Part shown: one piece after another, positions 32,102-40,077 of the stretch | How the letters are laid out: every line of letters begins with the position of its first letter | Numbering within the stretch: the first letter of the stretch is position 1 | Origin: an uncultured Oscillospiraceae bacterium | GTDB lineage: Bacteria; Bacillota; Clostridia; Oscillospirales; Acutalibacteraceae | Assembly: GCA_900544375.1 (NCBI GenBank) | Contig: UQUZ01000020.1 | Location: 1 to 40,077 of the forward strand | DNA: 40,077 bases | Direction: 5' to 3' | The notes under the pieces: generated by a model | Database searches by the model: none | Told to the model about the DNA's origin: nothing | The model's input: only the letters and a program-made list of their open reading frames with translations | Program-made: the position numbers and the translations under genes

Positions 32102-33359
32102 CGCAGATCTCCCTCTTGATTTGCGCCCCAATCGCCTGGAGGCTTTCCTCAATCTTTTCATATCCCCGGTCGATATGCCGGACGCCGGTGATTTCCGTGT
32201 TGCCGCGGGCAGACAGGCCTGCAATCACCAGCGAGGAACCTCCCCGCAGATCGGGAGCCACCACCGGCGCGCCCGATAAAAACGGCACGCCCTCCACAAC
32301 CGCAACGCGCCCCTCCACCTTGATATGCGCGCCCAATCGCATTAGCTCACTAACGTGCTTATAACGGCTTTCAAATATATTTTCAATAATAACACTGGTG
32401 CCGTCGGCAATTGCGGTCATCGCCATCACAGGCGCCTGCGCATCGGTTGGAAAACCCGGGTAGGGCATCGTCCGCACCGTGTGCACCCGATGGAGCCGGG
32501 GCGGTGCGCTGATCGTCAAATCCCGCGCGCAGATGCTGATATCACAGCCAGCCTCCTCCATCACGGGAATGACCGGCCCCAAATGCGCCGGAATAATATC
32601 CCGCAACGTCAGATGGCCGTGCGTCACCGCCGCAGCGGCCATATAGGTTGCGGCCGTAATACGATCTGGAATCACTGTGTGTTCTGTGCCGGACAGGGCC
32701 TTTACGCCGTTTATGACGATTGTTCCCTCACCCGCGCCGTGAATACGCGCGCCGCACCCGTTGAGAAAATCGGCAAGATCGCTGATTTCCGGCTCCCGCG
32801 CCGCATTGACAAGCACCGTGCGCCCCTGTGCCGTGGCGGCGGCCAGCATGATGTTTTCCGTAGCGCCTACGCTTGGAAAGGATAGCGCAATCTTCACGCC
32901 CTTCATCGGCTCCGGACAAACACAGTCGAGCCTACCGTGCTCCTCCTGAATCTCCACGCCAAATTGCCGCATAGCGGAAAGATGCAGGTCGATCGGCCTC
33001 AAGCCAATTTCACAGCCGCCCGGTGTGGACAAGCTTGCCTTGCCCATCCGCGCCAAAATCGGGCCGAGGAACACCACGGAAGAGCGCATCTCCCGCATCA
33101 GATGATCTGGGATATCGGAGCGTTCAATGCTTGTGGCATCTATCGTGACCGTGTTGCCCTCCCGCTCCACCTTACAGCCGAGATAGGTCAGAATCCGGAT
33201 CGCCGCGTCTACATCTGTCAGCCTGGGGCAGTTATGTATGACGCAAGGCTTATTGGTCAAAACGGCAGCCGCAAGAATCGGCAGGGCGCTATTTTTAGAG
33301 CCGTGTACCCTCAGCTCCCCGCTCAAGCGCTTCCCGCCTTCAATGACGATTTTCTCCAT
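32079..33359 (-). CDS. murA: UDP-N-acetylglucosamine 1-carboxyvinyltransferase
   Basis: 426 aa. MurA transfers enolpyruvate from PEP to UDP-GlcNAc, the first committed step of peptidoglycan synthesis. Start MEKIVIEGGKRLSGELRVHG with HGSKNSALPIL, the usual N-terminal substrate loop. The catalytic Cys116 lies in STPGGCEIGLRPID, so the enzyme should be fosfomycin-sensitive in principle. Other family blocks: SFPSVGATENIMLAAATAQG, VIPDRITAATYMAAA, PYPGFPTDAQAP and DLRGGSSLVIAGL. The ATG at 33359 follows AAAGGG; a longer in-frame start at 33425 is unlikely because the extension has no homology to the family. Confidence 0.97.
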   Translation of the reverse strand: MEKIVIEGGKRLSGELRVHGSKNSALPILAAAVLTNKPCVIHNCPRLTDVDAAIRILTYLGCKVEREGNTVTIDATSIERSDIPDHLMREMRSSVVFLGPILARMGKASLSTPGGCEIGLRPIDLHLSAMRQFGVEIQEEHGRLDCVCPEPMKGVKIALSFPSVGATENIMLAAATAQGRTVLVNAAREPEISDLADFLNGCGARIHGAGEGTIVINGVKALSGTEHTVIPDRITAATYMAAAAVTHGHLTLRDIIPAHLGPVIPVMEEAGCDISICARDLTISAPPRLHRVHTVRTMPYPGFPTDAQAPVMAMTAIADGTSVIIENIFESRYKHVSELMRLGAHIKVEGRVAVVEGVPFLSGAPVVAPDLRGGSSLVIAGLSARGNTEITGVRHIDRGYEKIEESLQAIGAQIKREICDETEEEF

Positions 33360-33482
33360 TGTCGCACACCCTTTCGCATAAAAACACAAGCGGGCCGTTT
33401 TGCCGCCCTGCAATATACTATGCATGGGGTGAAATATGCGTGAAAAGAGAAAATGCGCCGGAGTGGATTGAGCGATCTAAAT

Positions 33483-34613
33483 TTAGGAATGTTGATCCTT
33501 TTGGGCCAAGCCTGCAATCACTGCGTAAATCCGCTCGTTTGCATCTGTAATCGCAAGGGCCTTTGCGTTTGCCTCAAGCTGCCTGCGGCGCTGTGGGCTG
33601 CTCAGCAGCCGATCAAGCTCCTGAGCCAGGCGCTCTCCTGTCAAATCTTTTTCCTCGATGAGCACTGCGGCATCTTTGCTGACAAGCGCCATTGCGTTGT
33701 GGTATTGATGATTTTCCGCTACATTGGGGGAAGGGATCAGGATGGACGCCTTCCCCATCGCCTCAACCTCGCTCAGGGAGCTTGCGCCGGAACGGCAGAT
33801 CACCACATCTGCCGCCGCCATGCAACGATACATATCATCAATATATTCCCGGATAATCACATGCTTTTCGAGGTCAGGATCCACACCCCTTTCCTTAAGC
33901 GCATCCTGCACCCACAAACCGTACTGCCCCATGGCATGCATAAAATAGCAGTCCGCCTGCTGGTGTCGCCCGGCGATTACCTCTACCATCGCACGGTTAA
34001 TTGCTTCCGCACCCAGGCTTCCGCCCATGGAAAGCACCAGCGGACGATCGTCGAGCCCCAGCTCAAAGCGGGAAAGCGTGCGATCTGCGCGCAGCAGCTC
34101 GCCGCGCACGGGAAGCCCCGTCACGGTGCATGGGTTTTTCGCATTCAGATATTGCTCCGCCGCGGGAACGGCGAGCATCACCTGATCTACCTTCCCAGCA
34201 AGCACCTTGTTTGTTTTGCCTGGAAAAGCGTTTTGCTCATGAATCGCGGTTGGAAAGCCGAGCTTTGCCGCCATGCGCAGCACCGGCCCGCTGACATAAC
34301 CGCCAAAGCCCACCACCACATCCGGCTGAAAATCGAGCAGAATTTTTTTGGCCTGCGCGGAGGATTTGAGCAGTTTGGAAAGTGTGCCGAAATTGCGCTT
34401 TATGTTCTCAAGCGTCAGCCTCCGCTGAAAGCCGCTGATATCGATCGTTTTAAAATCATATCCCGCGGCGGGGACAAGGCGCGCCTCCATTTTTTCCGCA
34501 GTGCCTACAAACAGGATCTGTGCCTCCGGATGGCGCTCGCGCACCATTCCCGCAGCTGCCAGTGCGGGATTGATATGGCCGCCCGTTCCACCGGCGGCAA
34601 ATAAAACCTTCAT
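33483..34613 (-). CDS. murG: UDP-GlcNAc:lipid I N-acetylglucosaminyltransferase
   Basis: 376 aa. MurG (GT28) adds GlcNAc to lipid I at the inner membrane face, producing lipid II. The N-terminal glycine loop KVLFAAGGTGGHINPALA, the second glycine-rich loop VVVGFGGYVSGPVL followed by HEQNAFPGKTNK, and the C-domain donor site LSMGGSLGAEAINRAM with CRSGASSLSEVEAMGKASIL are all present. The ATG at 34613 follows AAAGGGAAAG. It lies between ftsW and murA, all in the same direction. Confidence 0.97.
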   Translation of the reverse strand: MKVLFAAGGTGGHINPALAAAGMVRERHPEAQILFVGTAEKMEARLVPAAGYDFKTIDISGFQRRLTLENIKRNFGTLSKLLKSSAQAKKILLDFQPDVVVGFGGYVSGPVLRMAAKLGFPTAIHEQNAFPGKTNKVLAGKVDQVMLAVPAAEQYLNAKNPCTVTGLPVRGELLRADRTLSRFELGLDDRPLVLSMGGSLGAEAINRAMVEVIAGRHQQADCYFMHAMGQYGLWVQDALKERGVDPDLEKHVIIREYIDDMYRCMAAADVVICRSGASSLSEVEAMGKASILIPSPNVAENHQYHNAMALVSKDAAVLIEEKDLTGERLAQELDRLLSSPQRRRQLEANAKALAITDANERIYAVIAGLAQKDQHS

Positions 34614-34671
34614 AAAACTTTCCCTTTCTGTTCCTAACAATCTGAGCGTAAAAATTTTTCCCGATGTTGTT

Positions 34672-35946
34672 TTACATTTTCCGCACCCTGGAATAGCGTG
34701 ATACGGACAAGACGATTCCCATTTCCATCAACAAAATCATCAGCGAGGTGCCGCCATAGCTGAAAAACGGCAGGGAAATGCCCGTATTGGGCACCGTGTC
34801 CGTAACAACTGCAATATTCAGCGCCACCTGAAGGCCCACTTGAAACACAAGCCCCATGGCGAGCAACGCACCGAATCGGTCGCGCGCCTTCATAGCGATA
34901 ACGAAGCCACGCCACACGAGCAAGCCAAACAGGATGATAATCGCGGTTGCTCCAATGAAGCCGAGCTCCTCGCAAACGATGGAGAAAATAAAATCATTCT
35001 GCGGCTCAGAGACATAGAGGTGCTTCTGCTTAGAATTGCCAAGCCCTGCCCCCAAGAACCCGCCGGAACCGATCGCATAGAGCGACTGGTTGGTTTGCCA
35101 GCGCGCTCCGAAGGGATCGAAATCCTTATCCAACCATGCCGTGATGCGCTTTGCCGCATAGGATGGCAACTTATCTGGAAAGATCACAAAGAAAACCACC
35201 ACCGCAATCACCGCAACCGCGCCAATGACAAACCAGCGCATTTTGACCTCGCCAAAAAACATCATCGCCACGCCGATTGAAAACATCAAAATCGTACCGG
35301 ACAGATGGTTTTCAAGAAACACAAGCCCGCACATAAGGCAGATCACTGCCGCATAAAAGAGCATATAGAGCGTGGAAGTTGCCTTGCACGGGTTAATCAG
35401 GCCGTTGGTTTTATCACGCAGAAAATTCGCCGTTCTTCCCCGGGAGGGCGTTTTATCAATAATCTGCCGGTGGTGCTTCTCCATGCTCCAGGCACAAAAG
35501 AGCACCAGCGCCACCTTGGCGATCTCCGAAGGCTGGAAGGTAAAACCGCCTGGCAGCGGAATCCAGCGCTTAAAATCGCCCAGATTGGTGTGATAAAACA
35601 GCACCACAACCAGCAGCACAATCGATATTGCAATGCCGGGTATGGCAAGGTACTTATACCATTCATAGTTAATCTTCGACACCAGGAACATCAGCACTAC
35701 GCCTACAATGGCAAAAATCAGCTGCCGTTTAAAATAATAGGTGCTGTCGCCATCATTATAATAGGCGTAGGTATAGCTGGAAGAAAGCAGCATAATCAGG
35801 CCGATGGTCAAAAGAGCGAGCGTAAACATCATAAAAGGCACATCAAACGCATCCTTTGACATCAGTTTACGCAGCGCAGAGACCTTGCTTGTACCCTGAG
35901 GCTGCATTCGGTTGCGGTTGCGCGCCGCATTCGCTCTGTCTGCCAT
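34672..35946 (-). CDS. ftsW: SEDS-family peptidoglycan glycosyltransferase FtsW/SpoVE
   Basis: 424 aa, about ten membrane helices. SEDS proteins polymerise lipid II glycan strands together with a class B PBP. Seen: TYAYYNDGDSTYYFKRQLIF, the PSEIAK motif in FTFQPSEIAKVALVLF, ENHLSGTILM, GSGGFLGAGLGNSKQKHLYV with SEPQNDFIFSIVCEELGF, and GISLPFFSYGGTSL. The ATG at 35946 has AAGGAGG at 7 nt. The position in the mur cluster argues for FtsW or the sporulation paralogue SpoVE; sequence alone does not separate them. Confidence 0.93.
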   Translation of the reverse strand: MADRANAARNRNRMQPQGTSKVSALRKLMSKDAFDVPFMMFTLALLTIGLIMLLSSSYTYAYYNDGDSTYYFKRQLIFAIVGVVLMFLVSKINYEWYKYLAIPGIAISIVLLVVVLFYHTNLGDFKRWIPLPGGFTFQPSEIAKVALVLFCAWSMEKHHRQIIDKTPSRGRTANFLRDKTNGLINPCKATSTLYMLFYAAVICLMCGLVFLENHLSGTILMFSIGVAMMFFGEVKMRWFVIGAVAVIAVVVFFVIFPDKLPSYAAKRITAWLDKDFDPFGARWQTNQSLYAIGSGGFLGAGLGNSKQKHLYVSEPQNDFIFSIVCEELGFIGATAIIILFGLLVWRGFVIAMKARDRFGALLAMGLVFQVGLQVALNIAVVTDTVPNTGISLPFFSYGGTSLMILLMEMGIVLSVSRYSRVRKM

Positions 35947-35983
35947 GATCAGGCCTCCTTCGTTTCCATCCGGCCGGGAATTC

Positions 35984-37021
35984 TCAGCCGAAATACATAA
36001 GCAAAGCTCCCAAAGCCCCGCCCAAGATCGTGATTGCGCTAAACACAAAAACGATCTTCGTCTCTTTCCAGCCGGACATTTCCAGTCCGTGATGAATGGG
36101 GGTCATTTTGAAAATACGCTTGCCAGTGCCCGTTTTATGCTTCGTAATTTTAAAATAGGTGCGCTGGATAACCACGGAGCCGCCTTCGATTACATATATA
36201 ATGCCCACCGGCACCAAAATAATCGGGCAATCCAGCGAATAGGCCAGCGCCACTACCATACCGCCGAGGAACATAGAGCCGGTGTCGCCCATCATAACCT
36301 TGCCCGGATACCAGTTCCAAATCAGGTATCCGCCGCATGCGCCGGCGAGCGCCGCGCCCATGATGCTCACGCCCATCGCCTGCCGCAGAACGCCCATGAT
36401 CGCAAAGGAAATTGCGGCGAGCATCGTCACGCTGCCGCACAGGCCGTCGATCCCATCGGTAAAATTGACGGCATTGGTCGCCGCATAGATGACGATAATG
36501 CCAAATAAATAATAGACAATCGGATGAAGAGGAATATTCCCCAAGAATGGGATATACATATACGTTCCGTTTGCAATATGCAAAGAGGCAAGGTAGGCCA
36601 CCGCCACAAGAAGCTGTGCGGCCGTCTTTTGCTTTTCCGTCAGCCCAAGGTTGCGTTTTTTGACCACCTTGATGTAATCATCCGCAAAGCCGATGATGGC
36701 AAAGCCAAGCGCCATCAGGATGCCTCCCCAGAGCTTTGTGTTCGCGTTTGCGCCACTCAGGTCGGCCCCCTGCACGAGATGCCCGCCTAAAAAATAATCG
36801 GTCAGTGTCACGGCCAAAAGCGCTGCAATTGTGGCGATGATGAACATAATGCCGCCCATAGTAGGCGTGCCCTGCTTTTTTTTATGCCAACTCGGTCCGA
36901 TATCCAAAATCGTCTGCCCAAATTTCAGCTTGTGCAGCCATGGCACCAGCACGATACCCAGCAGCGCCGATACCACAAAACCGAGCACAGCGCATAGTAT
37001 GATTGCAACCGTTGTGTTCAT
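35984..37021 (-). CDS. mraY: Phospho-N-acetylmuramoyl-pentapeptide transferase
   Basis: 345 aa, ten-helix membrane enzyme that moves phospho-MurNAc-pentapeptide onto undecaprenyl phosphate, giving lipid I. Family signatures: KKQGTPTMGGIMF, the metal-binding FADDYIKVVKKRNLGL, NAVNFTDGIDGL, MMGDTGSMFLGG and MTPIHHGLEMSGWKE with the HHG histidines. The ATG at 37021 overlaps the murF stop as ATGA and has AGGGGTGG upstream; a GTG 12 nt earlier is less likely. Confidence 0.97.
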   Translation of the reverse strand: MNTTVAIILCAVLGFVVSALLGIVLVPWLHKLKFGQTILDIGPSWHKKKQGTPTMGGIMFIIATIAALLAVTLTDYFLGGHLVQGADLSGANANTKLWGGILMALGFAIIGFADDYIKVVKKRNLGLTEKQKTAAQLLVAVAYLASLHIANGTYMYIPFLGNIPLHPIVYYLFGIIVIYAATNAVNFTDGIDGLCGSVTMLAAISFAIMGVLRQAMGVSIMGAALAGACGGYLIWNWYPGKVMMGDTGSMFLGGMVVALAYSLDCPIILVPVGIIYVIEGGSVVIQRTYFKITKHKTGTGKRIFKMTPIHHGLEMSGWKETKIVFVFSAITILGGALGALLMYFG

Positions 37022-38379
37022 TTGATTTTCCACCCCTCATAAATTGCTTCGATTAGCTCCTCGAACCGCATGCCGCGGCTCGCTTTGAAAAGCACGGCGT
37101 CACCCGGCTGGAGCGTGCGCAGCAGCTCTTCCAGCAGCCCATTTTTGTCAGCCGCATAAAAGCACTGTGCAATGCCCGCCTCGTTAGCTGCCTGCGCCAT
37201 CCTGGCTGATTCGGGCCCACAGGCAAAAAGAAGCGCAACGCCCTCCTGCGCCGCAAATGCTCCAATTTGCGCGTGCGCCTGCCCGGAGAGCGAACCGAGC
37301 TCCAGCATATCGCCCAACACAGCGATGTGGCGCTTAGCATCCAGCATCCGAAGCGCCCGAATGGCCGCGCGCATGGAATCCGGGCTCGCATTATAGCAAT
37401 CCTCCAGGATTGTCACGCCATTTGCCTGCCTGACGCGCTGGCGCATCCCCGCCGGCTCATATTCGCCCAGTGCTTGGGCGGCGGCCTGCGGCGCAATGCC
37501 CAGGATGAGCCCCGCCGTAAAGGCCGCGAGCGCATCATAGACAAAATGCATTCCCACCACAGGCATCTGGACGCTGACGCTGCCATAGCCATAGTTGATC
37601 GTGAAGGAGAGCTCGCGGTCACTCTGCGTGATTTTCTGCGCGCGGATGCGGCAGCGTTCCTCTTCGATTCCATAATAGAACACCGGCCGCCCTTTAATTT
37701 GCGCGCCTGCGAGCAGCGCATCGTCCCCATTTAGAATTAGCGGCGCGTATTCATCCATTCCGTCGAGCAGCTCCAGCTTCGCCTTGCGGATATTTTCTCG
37801 TGAGCCTAACTGCTCCATGTGGGAAACGCCTATGTTCGTGATGATCCCCACCGTCGGCGCGGCGGCGCGCGCCATGCGGGCGATTTCCCCGAAGCCGCTC
37901 ATGCCCATTTCAAACACTGCCGCGCCGTAGCTTAGATCCAGGCCGAAGGCCGTCATAGGCATGCCGATCTCATTGTTAAGGTTCCCCTCGTTTTTTAAGG
38001 TTTTATATCGTTTTGAAAGGACGGCGGCCGTCATCTCTTTCGTCGTCGTTTTACCCACGCTGCCTGTCAAACCCACAACGGGGATTTGAAAAAACTGGCG
38101 GTAGTAGCCTGCCAGCCGAAGCAGTGCCTCACGCGTATTTGCCACTCGGACATACGGCCCGCGACAGTGGATGTCACGGTGCACCATCACGGCCGCAGCA
38201 CCCTCCTCAAAGGCCTTCTCCACGAAATCATGCCCATCGAAGCGATCCCCCTTGATGGCGATGAACAGGCAGCCTTGCGAGATCTTCCGACTATCGATAC
38301 AAACGCTTGTAACTTGCGCTTCCCCATGCGCTTCTCCCTTGCAGGCCAGCGCGATTTCCCCGATTTGAAGCGGCAGCAT
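37018..38379 (-). CDS. murF: UDP-MurNAc-tripeptide--D-Ala-D-Ala ligase
   Basis: 453 aa, the normal size. MurF adds D-Ala-D-Ala to the UDP-MurNAc tripeptide using ATP. N-terminal domain with DSRKISQGCLFIAIKGDRFD GHDF, P-loop GLTGSVGKTTTKEM, the NNEIGMPMT motif and EMGMSGFGEI, then the C-terminal domain with LEDCYNASPDSMRAA and VLGDMLELG. The ATG at 38379 follows GAGGGGAGA and is 18 nt after the murE stop; the 3' end overlaps mraY by 4 nt. Confidence 0.97.
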   Translation of the reverse strand: MLPLQIGEIALACKGEAHGEAQVTSVCIDSRKISQGCLFIAIKGDRFDGHDFVEKAFEEGAAAVMVHRDIHCRGPYVRVANTREALLRLAGYYRQFFQIPVVGLTGSVGKTTTKEMTAAVLSKRYKTLKNEGNLNNEIGMPMTAFGLDLSYGAAVFEMGMSGFGEIARMARAAAPTVGIITNIGVSHMEQLGSRENIRKAKLELLDGMDEYAPLILNGDDALLAGAQIKGRPVFYYGIEEERCRIRAQKITQSDRELSFTINYGYGSVSVQMPVVGMHFVYDALAAFTAGLILGIAPQAAAQALGEYEPAGMRQRVRQANGVTILEDCYNASPDSMRAAIRALRMLDAKRHIAVLGDMLELGSLSGQAHAQIGAFAAQEGVALLFACGPESARMAQAANEAGIAQCFYAADKNGLLEELLRTLQPGDAVLFKASRGMRFEELIEAIYEGWKIK

Positions 38380-38397
38380 AGGCGTCTCCCCTCTCTG

Positions 38398-39843
38398 TTA
38401 AACCTCTTGTTTCAATTCTTTTAAAACCTGCGCTACAATCTCTCGCTCGTCATAGTGGATTTTCCCAGTTTTTAAAACCTGATAGGTTTCATGACCTTTC
38501 CCGGCGAGCAAGACGATATCGTCCTTTTGCGCCAAGCGCATGGCAAGGCGAATAGCCTTTGTTCGATCCGGCTCGACATGCACGGGGATGGGAGCTTCCC
38601 GCATTCCCTCCAGCACGTCCGCAATGATTTGTTCCGGTTCCTCGGAACGCGGGTTATCCGATGTAACAACCGCCACATCCGCAAGCCGCGCGACTACAGA
38701 GCCCATTTTGGGGCGTTTGGTTCGGTCGCGGTCGCCTCCGCAGCCAAATACGCAGAGAATCCGCCCGTGTGCGATCTCCCGCAGGGAGGAAAGAATATTC
38801 TCCAAGCCATCCGGCGAATGGGCATAATCGATAATGACGGTATAGTCCGTATTGGTAGGAACCACCTCGATGCGGCCCTTGACCCCTTTTGCCGCGCGAA
38901 GGGCGCCCAACGCTTGTTGAAAGGGAACGCCCGCCTTCATGGCGCAGAGCAATGCGCCCATAGAATTATACACCGAAAAATGGCCGGGAATGCCAAGATG
39001 CACACGGCCGATCATACCGCTGCCCACCAATTCATATTCCACACAGTCCGGCAGATCGCGCACGTTTTTCGCCGTGAAGTCGGCGCCGTCCTGCCGGATA
39101 GAATAGGTGGTTACCACGCTTTTTGTGCCCTCTATCATAGCGGCGGCCGAGGAATCGTCAAAATTGATAACAGCTTGCTCTGCCTGCTCAAAGAGCTTGT
39201 GCTTTGCCGCCCGATAGTTTTCAAAGGTGCCGTGATAATCGAGATGATCCTGCGTCAGATTGGTAAATAGTGCGATATCAAAGCGCAGCCCCGCCACCCG
39301 CTGCTGTGCGAGCGCCTGGGAAGAAACCTCCATCACACAATGCGTACAGCCCGCCGTTACCATCTTTTGGAAGAGCTCGTTGAGCTCATAAGGGTCCGGT
39401 GTGGTGAGCTGGGCTGGGAACACCTCATCCCCCGCCATATTCTGCACAGTGCCGATGAGCCCTGTGCGATACCCCGCGGCATCCAAAATTTCTTTAATCA
39501 GGAAGGCCGAGGTTGTTTTGCCGTTTGTTCCTGTTATGCCAATCAAATGAAGCCGTTGCGCCGGATCGTGAAAAAGCGCTTCGCACATGAGTGAATAAGC
39601 GGCCCTCGTATCTGGCACGAGCACTTGGCAGGAAAGCCCCGTATCAGCCTGTGCAATCACTGCGGCAGCGCCGCTCTCAACTGCTTTCGCCGCCAGCGTA
39701 TGGCCGTCAATGTGATTTCCTCGGATGCAGACAAACGCGCATCCAGGCTTTACCTTACGGGAATCATCAGTGATAAATGTGATCTCCGGGTCGAAATCCG
39801 GCAGTTCCGGAGTAACCCGCCGCAGCAATTCCGATAAACGCAT
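38398..39843 (-). CDS. murE: UDP-MurNAc-L-Ala-D-Glu--meso-diaminopimelate ligase
   Basis: 481 aa. MurE adds the third amino acid of the peptidoglycan stem. P-loop GITGTNGKTT (102-111), MEVSSQAL, FTNLTQDHLDYHGTFENYR with the carbamylated Lys region, YAHSPDGLENIL, and the substrate-selecting motif SDNPRSEEP (DNPR at 396-399). DNPR marks meso-diaminopimelate enzymes, whereas lysine-adding MurE has a different sequence there. The ATG at 39843 follows GGAGGT; an ATG 18 codons earlier has no homology or ribosome binding site. It is the first gene of the cluster in this window. Confidence 0.97.
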   Translation of the reverse strand: MRLSELLRRVTPELPDFDPEITFITDDSRKVKPGCAFVCIRGNHIDGHTLAAKAVESGAAAVIAQADTGLSCQVLVPDTRAAYSLMCEALFHDPAQRLHLIGITGTNGKTTSAFLIKEILDAAGYRTGLIGTVQNMAGDEVFPAQLTTPDPYELNELFQKMVTAGCTHCVMEVSSQALAQQRVAGLRFDIALFTNLTQDHLDYHGTFENYRAAKHKLFEQAEQAVINFDDSSAAAMIEGTKSVVTTYSIRQDGADFTAKNVRDLPDCVEYELVGSGMIGRVHLGIPGHFSVYNSMGALLCAMKAGVPFQQALGALRAAKGVKGRIEVVPTNTDYTVIIDYAHSPDGLENILSSLREIAHGRILCVFGCGGDRDRTKRPKMGSVVARLADVAVVTSDNPRSEEPEQIIADVLEGMREAPIPVHVEPDRTKAIRLAMRLAQKDDIVLLAGKGHETYQVLKTGKIHYDEREIVAQVLKELKQEV

Positions 39844-39873
39844 TGCCGCACCTCCATTTCTGAATCGAATATA

Positions 39874-39879
39874 GTTTAG
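39874..39879 (-). promoter_or_regulatory. Possible -10 box upstream of murE
   Basis: TATACT on the minus strand, about 30 bp upstream of the murE ATG, without a recognisable -35 box at 17 bp. The cluster may instead be read from genes beyond the window. Confidence 0.25.
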
Positions 39880-39993
39880 TATAACATAAAACTGCATGCT
39901 TTATGGTGCCGTTTTGCTTTTTCTCTGCGCATTTTCTGAAATGCACCTTCCTAGTGCATCATAAGCAGACGAGCACGCTGCACGCTCTGAATT

Positions 39994-40077
39994 GCAGTCT
40001 TAATCTCTGCGCATGGCGCAGTCTTAATCTCTGCGCATGGCGCAGTCTTAATCTCTGCGCATGGCGCAGTCTTAATC
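39994..40077. repeat. 24-bp tandem repeat array running off the window end
   Basis: The unit GCAGTCTTAATCTCTGCGCATGGC starts at 39994, 40018 and 40042 without any mismatch, and a fourth partial copy (12 bp) begins at 40066. Each junction contains TGCGC-ATG-GCGCA, a short palindrome. The array probably continues beyond the window and lies upstream of murE. Confidence 0.9.

Noticed and set aside
33360..33482. Hairpin between murG and murA as a terminator
   Set aside because: Pairings around GCGGGC/GCCGCC are short and irregular; the genes are more likely co-transcribed.
33453..34604. Plus-strand frame of about 380 codons opposite murG
   Set aside because: murG motifs are unmistakable on the minus strand; the plus frame is a shadow.

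Overview
This window looks like a chromosomal segment of a Gram-positive anaerobe of the Clostridia (Bacillota). The evidence is a clostridial-style division and cell-wall cluster, strong AAGGAGG-type ribosome binding sites with several TTG/GTG starts, sigma-A promoters close to TTGACA-N17-TATAAT, an FMN riboswitch ahead of an ECF riboflavin transporter subunit, and very large secreted proteins typical of gut Clostridia. MurE carries a DNPR motif, which predicts meso-diaminopimelate peptidoglycan. The genus cannot be fixed from sequence reading alone. Nearly all genes are on the minus strand; the exceptions are the HD-domain gene at the left edge and the AraC regulator.

Layout, left to right. 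(1) 1-4131: 3' part of an HD-domain hydrolase, a membrane-anchored endonuclease/exonuclease/phosphatase-family protein, and uvrB, with the wreck of a small gene between the last two. (2) 4450-7060: an accessory module with an IbrA-like PAPS-reductase-family protein and an IbrB-like ParB-domain partner. They overlap, sit behind an unusually long leader, and are followed by what looks like the tail of a dead tyrosine recombinase. (3) 7140-13350: a visibly more A+T-rich five-gene glycan operon encoding a GT52-like transferase, a GT2/GT32-like fusion, a KdsB-type cytidylyltransferase, a DRE-TIM aldolase fused to a GT42/DUF115-like domain, and a HAD phosphatase. Together they could make and transfer a CMP-activated 3-deoxy-ulosonic acid, which is unexpected in a Gram-positive. 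The 11-mer CGGTGTACAAA occurs in the same orientation at both ends of modules 2 and 3. (4) 13583-16869: a GH35 beta-galactosidase divergent from an AraC activator. (5) 16984-18522: a nitroreductase and RibU under one FMN riboswitch with its own terminator. (6) 18564-20477: an ABC-F ATPase.

(7) 20642-29098: two very large signal-peptide proteins (859 and 1814 aa) that share a recurring module of about 300 residues I cannot assign to any family; the longer one ends in a Big2-like domain. (8) 29703-39843: the dcw cluster, transcribed murE-murF-mraY-ftsW-murG-murA-ftsQ and then ftsZ from its own promoter; ftsA is absent. The window ends in a 24-bp tandem repeat.

The best candidates for undescribed biology are the ulosonate-type glycan operon with its two fused enzymes, and the recurrent module in the two giant secreted proteins. 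No tRNA, rRNA or CRISPR array was seen.
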